Assembly: GCF_042653545.1 (NCBI RefSeq)
Contig: NZ_JBHSIS010000007.1
Location: forward strand, 434,001 to 498,000
Source: Actinophytocola glycyrrhizae
GTDB lineage: Bacteria > Actinomycetota > Actinomycetes > Mycobacteriales > Pseudonocardiaceae
Reading direction: 5' to 3'
DNA: 64,000 nucleotides
The notes below the pieces were generated by a model. It worked only from the letters and a program-made list of their open reading frames with translations. It did no database searches and had not been told where the DNA came from. This document shows, piece after piece, positions 59,815 to 64,000 of the stretch. A program made the translations under genes and the position numbers. Within the stretch, counting starts at the first letter, position 1. The number at the start of each line of letters is the position of its first letter.

Positions 59815-60568
59815 CGACCTTGTGACCGAGTGCGGAGTACACCTCGTGCCGCAGTTCGAGGTAGTCGGCGCGTTCCTTGGTGGCGATCTGGTCGCGGGGG
59901 CGGGGCAGCGGCACGTCGAGCGACAGCCCGATGTTCGCCGGGCTGCCGCTCAGCACGACCAGCCGGTCGGACAGGTACACGGCCTCCTCGACGTCGTGCG
60001 TGACGAACACGATCGTCGTGCCGGTCAGCTCGGCCACCTGCTGGAGCTGGTCCTGCAGCGACGCCTTCGTCATCGCGTCGAGCGCGCCGAACGGCTCGTC
60101 CATCAGCAGCACGCGGGGCCGCATCGCGAGCGCGCGGGCGATCTGCACCCGCTGCTGCATGCCGCCCGACAGCCGCCACGGGTACTCACCGTCCCGTTCG
60201 GACAGGCCGACCATCGCCAGCGCCTCGTCGACGCGTGCGTCCCGTTCGGACTTGTCGAGCTTCTCGATGCCCAGCGCCACGTTGCGGCGCACGGTCCGCC
60301 ACGGCAGCAGCGAGTGCGCGTAGTCCTGGAACACCGTGACCACGCCGTCGGGTGGACCGGAGACGTCCACGCCGTCGCAGGTGATCCGGCCGCCCGTCGC
60401 GGACTGCAGCCCGCCGAGCACCCGCAGGAGCGTGGTCTTGCCGGACCCGGACGTGCCGAGGACCGACACGAACTCGCCCTTGTCCACGGTGAACCGGACA
60501 CCGGACAGGATGTTCACCGGCCCGTTCGCGCCCGGCAGGGTGACCGAGAGGTCGTCGCAGGAGATCAT
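59795..60568 (-). CDS. ABC importer ATPase (SsuB/TauB class)
   Basis: A 257-residue ATPase: Walker A GTSGSGKTT, signature LSGGMQQRVQIARAL, Walker B VLLMDEPFGALD and switch FVTHDVEEAVYLSDR, all characteristic of the nitrate/sulfonate/taurine class. It starts directly next to the stop of the isochorismatase-fold gene (no gap). Confidence 0.93.
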   Translation of the reverse strand: MISCDDLSVTLPGANGPVNILSGVRFTVDKGEFVSVLGTSGSGKTTLLRVLGGLQSATGGRITCDGVDVSGPPDGVVTVFQDYAHSLLPWRTVRRNVALGIEKLDKSERDARVDEALAMVGLSERDGEYPWRLSGGMQQRVQIARALAMRPRVLLMDEPFGALDAMTKASLQDQLQQVAELTGTTIVFVTHDVEEAVYLSDRLVVLSGSPANIGLSLDVPLPRPRDQIATKERADYLELRHEVYSALGHKVGERARG

Positions 60569-61213
60569 CTAGCTTCCCATCAGCTCGATCGCTCGTCCGG
60601 TGTCCACAACGGACCCGTATTTCAGCTGGATGTCGAACAGGTTCGCCGCGTGCGCGAACTCCGACCGGTCGAAGCACGCGTCCTGGGCGACCAGCACGCG
60701 GAAGCCGTACGAGGCAGCGTCGACGACGGTGGCCCGCACACAGCCCGACGTGGTGGTGCCGCAGACGACCAGCGTGTCGACGCGGTGTTTGGTGAGGTAG
60801 GTGAGCAGTGGCGTGCCGAAGAACGCGCTCGCCTTCGCCTTCGCCAGCACGTACTCGTCGTCGCGTGGCACGAGCTCCGGTGGGAATGGCGCCGCGTGCA
60901 CGCGCCGTGCCACCGCCGGGTCGTCCGACAGCTTCACCGCGCCGCCGACGAACACCGCGTCCGGTGCGGACCCGCACGTGAGCACGCGGGGAATGCCCAG
61001 CTCACGTGCGTGGTCCACCAGCCTGACGATGGCGGGCAGCCGGTCCCACCCGACCTGGCCGCAGCCGGTTGGGTAGGCCGGGTCGATGAACGACGTGGTC
61101 ACGTCCACGACCAGCAGGCACGGCCGCTGCCCGACGGTCACCTCGCCGCCGAAACCGCGCCCGGCCAGCCGTTCCAGCTCACCGGCGGGCACGAACTCGT
61201 CCCAGACGGCCAT
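60569..61213 (-). CDS. Isochorismatase-fold amidohydrolase (N-carbamoylsarcosine/maleamate amidase-like)
   Basis: A 214-residue cysteine hydrolase. The triad is visible: Asp in LLVVDVTTSF (about 36), Lys in VLAKAKASAFFGT (about 123-127) and Cys in CGTTTSGCVRATVVDA (about 158). The nearest families are N-carbamoylsarcosine amidase, maleamate amidase and ureidoacrylate amidase, which hydrolyse a carbamoyl or amide group late in heterocycle breakdown. The gene is 2 bp from the binding protein and abuts the ATPase gene. With the divergent molybdenum hydroxylase it suggests N-heterocycle degradation. The precise substrate is not determined. Confidence 0.88.
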   Translation of the reverse strand: MAVWDEFVPAGELERLAGRGFGGEVTVGQRPCLLVVDVTTSFIDPAYPTGCGQVGWDRLPAIVRLVDHARELGIPRVLTCGSAPDAVFVGGAVKLSDDPAVARRVHAAPFPPELVPRDDEYVLAKAKASAFFGTPLLTYLTKHRVDTLVVCGTTTSGCVRATVVDAASYGFRVLVAQDACFDRSEFAHAANLFDIQLKYGSVVDTGRAIELMGS

Positions 61214-61215
61214 GG

Positions 61216-62175
61216 TCAGTCCGTCGACGTGACGAGCGCGTCGAGGTCGACGTCACCGGTGAAGCCGTCGGCCTCCTGCATCGCCTCCAGCCAGACCTGC
61301 ATGTCCTGCCTGCGGATCTCGGTGGTGTAGGTCGGGTGTTTCGCCGCCTTGATCGTCGCGTCCGGCAGGCCCGTGTACTCCTTGAGCACCGCCCGCGCCT
61401 GCTCGTCGTTGCCCGCGATGAACTCCGCGGCCTCGTCGAGCGCGGCCCGGAAGTCGGTGAGCACCTCGGCGTTCTGCGCGGCGAAGTCCTGCGTGGCGAT
61501 CCACAGGATGGCCGACAGCTCGGGCGCCAGCTCCAGGTACGGGTCGCCGAGGTCGGTCGCGTTCGGGTCGGCCAGGATGTTGGTGGCGAACGGCATCACG
61601 GTCTCGACCGCGTCGACCCGGCCGGCCGCGAGCTGGTCGGCCTGCGCTGGCCCGTCCACCTGGACGATGTTGACGCTCGCGGGGTCGACGCCCTCCTGCT
61701 TGAGCCACGCCTTGGTCGCGATGTGCAGGGTGCCGGTCTCGGTCAGCACGCCGAGCGTCTTGCCGGCCAACTGCTTGACGTCGGTGATCCCGGCGCTCTT
61801 GGACCCGATCACGAAGGCCGTCGGGTTGTCCTCGACGTCGATGGTCGCGCCGGACACCTGGGTGACCGGGATGCCCTGCTGCGCCGCGGCGATCACCGTG
61901 GTCGGCACGGACAGGGCGACGTCGAACGAGCGGCCGAGCGTGCCCGGCAGCGTGCCGATGTTCTCGACCTTCGTGAACTCCACGTTCAGGTCGTGCTTGT
62001 CGAAGATGCCCTCCGCCATGGCCACCTGCACGGGCAGCGCGGCGGCGTTGGAGTTGTGCGCGATGCGCAGCGTGCGGGGGTCGCCGTCGTCGGAGGCGGC
62101 GCCGGGGCCGGAGCCGCAGGCGCTCGCCAGCATGAGAAGGGCCGCGACGGCGGCAAGCTTGGGGGTGGTGGCCAT
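61216..62175 (-). CDS. NMT1/THI5-like ABC substrate-binding lipoprotein
   Basis: A 319-residue lipoprotein; ATG at 62175 with GGGAGC 6 nt upstream, signal peptide ending in lipobox LASAC. The two-lobe fold shows LRIAHNSNAAALPVQVAMAEGIFDKHDLNVE, FDVALSVPTTVIAAAQQGIPV, LAGKTLGVLTETGTLHI and AGRVDAVETVMPF. Members bind small aromatic, sulfonate or pyrimidine-like compounds. First gene of a six-gene leftward operon. TATAGA (62194-62199, minus) is a possible -10. Confidence 0.9.
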   Translation of the reverse strand: MATTPKLAAVAALLMLASACGSGPGAASDDGDPRTLRIAHNSNAAALPVQVAMAEGIFDKHDLNVEFTKVENIGTLPGTLGRSFDVALSVPTTVIAAAQQGIPVTQVSGATIDVEDNPTAFVIGSKSAGITDVKQLAGKTLGVLTETGTLHIATKAWLKQEGVDPASVNIVQVDGPAQADQLAAGRVDAVETVMPFATNILADPNATDLGDPYLELAPELSAILWIATQDFAAQNAEVLTDFRAALDEAAEFIAGNDEQARAVLKEYTGLPDATIKAAKHPTYTTEIRRQDMQVWLEAMQEADGFTGDVDLDALVTSTD

Positions 62176-62208
62176 GGGGAAGCTCCCTGGTCCTCTATAC
62201 GACACTCA

Positions 62209-62315
62209 TTGTCCTGTGGAGCGGATGCTAGGAGGGTGTTACAGGCCCGTCAAGTCCTGTTTCGTCCTGCTTGACAGTCTGTTACGGGAGACCTACTGTC
62301 CCGCTGACAGGACAA
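62209..62315. promoter_or_regulatory. TTGTCCTGT-type boxes in the divergent promoter region
   Basis: TTGTCCTGT (62209-62217), a GTCCTGT (62254-62260) plus GTCCTGC (62264-62270) pair 10 bp apart, and ACAGGACAA (62307-62315, the exact inverse of the first). They flank and overlap both divergent promoters, so one regulator could bind them all. No regulator gene is inside the window; it may lie beyond 64 kb. Confidence 0.5.
62271..62299 (+). promoter_or_regulatory. Promoter of the hydroxylase operon
   Basis: TTGACA (62271-62276), exactly 17 bp, TACTGT (62294-62299). The ATG at 62326 is 26 bp further on, allowing a short leader. Confidence 0.6.
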
Positions 62316-62325
62316 ACAGTCTCGT

Positions 62326-62985
62326 ATGGCGGTCTACATGAAACTTGCGTCCGAGTTCTCCGTCCCCGCGGCACCGGAAAAGGTGTTCCCGCTCTTCTTC
62401 GATCCGGAGGTCATGCGCGGCTGCATTCCCGGCTGCGAGGAGCTGGTGCGGGCAGACGAGGCGACCTACACCGGCCGGCTGGTCAACGAGGTCGCGCACG
62501 TGCGCTTCTCCGCGGGCTTCTCCGCGACCATCCAGTCCGTCGCCGACGAGGGGGAGGTCAAGGAGGTCGCGGCGCTGCTGAAGGGCGAGGACCGCAGGCT
62601 GGGCAGCTCCATCAAGATCGACGCCAGGCTGACGGTCCGGCCCGACGGTGACGAGAAGTCCGTGATCGGCTACCGGATGGACATGGCGCTGTGGGGCAAG
62701 CTCGGCCGCCTCGGCGAGCCGATCATCCGCCGTCGCAGCCGCGAGGTGGAGCTGGAGTTCGCCCGCTCCCTCGCGATCGCGTGCGGCGCCCCGGCCGAGG
62801 AGGTGCGGCCGAAGGAAAAGCCGCGCAAGCGAGTCGCGGCCACCGCGGTCAGCGCGGACACCCACGTCGGCGTCCAGCCCGTCGCCGCCCCGGCTGGGGA
62901 CGCGACGACGCGGAAACTCGCCGTGGTCGCGACCGTCCTCTCCGCCGTGGCGCTGCTGGTCGCCGTGCTCAGGCGGAGGCGTTGA
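62326..62985 (+). CDS. CoxG-like SRPBCC protein with C-terminal membrane anchor
   Basis: A 219-residue protein. Residues about 1-150 form a CoxG-type START/SRPBCC domain (LASEFSVPAAPEKVFPLFFDPEVM, IPGCEEL, VRFSAGFSATIQS). A Lys/Pro-rich linker and a C-terminal helix (LAVVATVLSAVALLVAVL) followed by Arg residues anchor it in the membrane. CoxG proteins attach Mo-containing CO dehydrogenase-type enzymes to the membrane. A second ATG at 62338 is possible. It overlaps the FAD-subunit start by 1 bp. Confidence 0.85.
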   Translation: MAVYMKLASEFSVPAAPEKVFPLFFDPEVMRGCIPGCEELVRADEATYTGRLVNEVAHVRFSAGFSATIQSVADEGEVKEVAALLKGEDRRLGSSIKIDARLTVRPDGDEKSVIGYRMDMALWGKLGRLGEPIIRRRSREVELEFARSLAIACGAPAEEVRPKEKPRKRVAATAVSADTHVGVQPVAAPAGDATTRKLAVVATVLSAVALLVAVLRRRR

Positions 62986-63800
62986 TGGCCCAGCTGCACC
63001 GGCCGACCTCCCTCGACGAGGCCGTCGAGCTGCTGTCCAGTTTGGACAACCCGATGGTCTACGGCGGCGGCACGGCCATCCAGATCCTCGTCAAGCAGGG
63101 CATCCTGTTCGCCGACCACTTCGTCGACCTCGCCACCGTGCCCGGCCTGCGCGAGGTCACCGCCGACGACCGCGGTGTCACCGTCGGCCCCATGGTGTCG
63201 ATCCGCCGCATGGAGACCGCGGCCCCGCCGCTGGCCGCCGACGCGTACCGGCACGTCGCGAACCCCCGCGTCCGCAACACCGCCAGCGTCGGCGGCAACC
63301 TCGCCCACGGCGACTACCGGCTCGACCCGCCGACCGCGCTGCTCGTGCTGGACGCGGTCGTGCTGGCCACGTCCGTCGAGGGCACCAGACAGATCCCGGT
63401 CCGCGAGTTCTTCACCGACTTCCAGGAGACCGCGCTCGAACCGGGCGAGCTGGTGTCCGGCCTGCGGATCCCGAACCAGGACCCGGGTGCCGGGTACCAC
63501 TTCGAGAAGAACTCGTCGCTGGGGGAGAACGACTGGCCGTGCGCGTCGGCCGCCGTGCTGCTCGACGACCGCACGATCCACATCGGACTCGGCGCGGTCG
63601 CGCCGGTGCCGGTGTACGTGACCGCCGACATCGCCGGTCTCGACGACCAGGGCGCCGTGGACGCCGCCGTCGCCGCCGTCGAACCGGTGCTCGACCCGAT
63701 CCCGGACGTCCGCGGCGGTGTCGAGTACAAACGCAGGCTCGCGCGGGTGACCGTCTCCGACGCCGTCCGCCGCGCGTGGAAGGACCGCAACCATGGGTGA
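62985..63800 (+). CDS. FAD-binding (medium) subunit of a xanthine dehydrogenase-family hydroxylase
   Basis: A 271-residue CoxM/CutM-like flavoprotein. FAD-binding motifs MVYGGGTAIQI (about 22-32) and NTASVGGNLAHGDYR (about 99-113) are present, as is the C-terminal CO-dehydrogenase flavoprotein domain ending VEYKRRLARVTVSDAVRRA. It carries electrons from the molybdenum and Fe-S subunits. The Fe-S subunit gene is not in this window and may lie downstream. Overlaps the next gene by 8 bp. Confidence 0.93.
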   Translation: MAQLHRPTSLDEAVELLSSLDNPMVYGGGTAIQILVKQGILFADHFVDLATVPGLREVTADDRGVTVGPMVSIRRMETAAPPLAADAYRHVANPRVRNTASVGGNLAHGDYRLDPPTALLVLDAVVLATSVEGTRQIPVREFFTDFQETALEPGELVSGLRIPNQDPGAGYHFEKNSSLGENDWPCASAAVLLDDRTIHIGLGAVAPVPVYVTADIAGLDDQGAVDAAVAAVEPVLDPIPDVRGGVEYKRRLARVTVSDAVRRAWKDRNHG

Positions 63801-64000
63801 CCAAGTCGGTGAGTCCCGGCCCCGTTTCGACATGGCGGGCCGGGTGCGCGGGCTCGTCTCGCACGTCGGCGACCAGCCCGTCGGCACCGCCGCGCACGTC
63901 GCGCTGCACCGCAGCACCGCACCGCACGCGCTGATCAACGAGGTGCACGTCGACGAGGCCCTGGCCATGCCGGGGGTCTACGCCGTCGTCACCGGGCTCG
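63793..64000 (+). CDS. Molybdopterin-binding (large) subunit, N-terminal fragment at window edge
   Basis: Only 69 residues are inside the window. RFDMAGRVRGLVSHV, then LHRSTAPHALINEVHVDEALAMPGVYAVVTGL is the start of an aldehyde oxidase/xanthine dehydrogenase a/b hammerhead domain. The usual N-terminal RxEDxxLxTG motif is missing; the protein starts instead with a short variant. AGGA lies upstream of the ATG. The substrate-binding and Mo-cofactor residues are beyond the edge. Confidence 0.8.
   Translation, partial: MGDQVGESRPRFDMAGRVRGLVSHVGDQPVGTAAHVALHRSTAPHALINEVHVDEALAMPGVYAVVTGL

Noticed and set aside
14710..61213. A single creatinine pathway linking the creatinase-like M24 protein and the isochorismatase-fold amidase
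   Set aside because: The genes are 45 kb apart in separate operons with different importers, and no creatininase or sarcosine oxidase gene is present.

Overview
The window is about 64 kb of very GC-rich DNA with strong third-position G/C bias, frequent GTG starts, ATGA/GTGA gene overlaps and several leaderless-type promoters. Gene content (a PPE-like/EspG cassette, DUF4383, EmrB/QacA-type and MMPL exporters, many ABC importers, a very large secreted multidomain enzyme) points to a soil actinomycete, most likely Pseudonocardiaceae (Lentzea, Saccharothrix or Amycolatopsis-like). That assignment is inference; no rRNA, tRNA, CRISPR array, transposase or prophage was seen.

Layout. 1-3.6 kb: a cut-off SGNH hydrolase, a polysaccharide deacetylase, an aldehyde dehydrogenase and a PfkB kinase (all minus). 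3.9-7.9 kb: a PspC protein, a C-terminally short ROK regulator with its own operator and terminator, membrane and lipoprotein genes, and a MEDS/HATPase signalling protein. 7.9-17.8 kb: an oligopeptide-type ABC importer split into two divergent units (two ATPases leftward; M19 dipeptidase, binding protein, two permeases, creatinase-like M24 hydrolase, alpha/beta hydrolase and a double Lrp regulator rightward). 18.7-21.1 kb: a PPE-like/EspG cassette. 21.2-25.2 kb: an MMPL transporter with a DesK/NarL-type two-component system. 25.3-27.5 kb: two paralogous small proteins and an MHYT sensor.

27.7-34.4 kb is the most interesting segment: a TetR regulator, cysD and a fused cysNC (which make PAPS) convergent with a DUF1214 gene, a PAPS-type sulfotransferase and an SDR. 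The two outward-lying promoters share an identical 16-bp motif, and the DUF1214 promoter also holds a palindrome matching the KstR consensus. I read this as a co-regulated sulfonation unit that makes and spends PAPS.

34.5-37.4 kb: SPFH/NfeD pair and a CPA1 antiporter. 37.5-50.6 kb: a ROK-controlled ribose-type sugar ABC importer with a TIM-barrel sugar isomerase, followed by a 2000-residue secreted ThuA/sugar-dehydrogenase protein. 50.7-56.9 kb: small genes, a CPA1 antiporter fused to a UBP-type zinc finger, a PEBP protein, DUF4383 and an EmrB/QacA-type exporter. 57-64 kb: a six-gene leftward operon (NMT1-like binding protein, isochorismatase-fold amidase, ABC ATPase and two permeases, MFS carrier) divergent from coxG-, FAD- and molybdopterin-subunit genes of a xanthine-dehydrogenase-family hydroxylase, probably for uptake and oxidation of an N-heterocycle or aromatic acid.

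A dispersed family of 55-61 bp palindromes lies only between genes. Two copies carry paired compensatory changes that keep the stem perfect.
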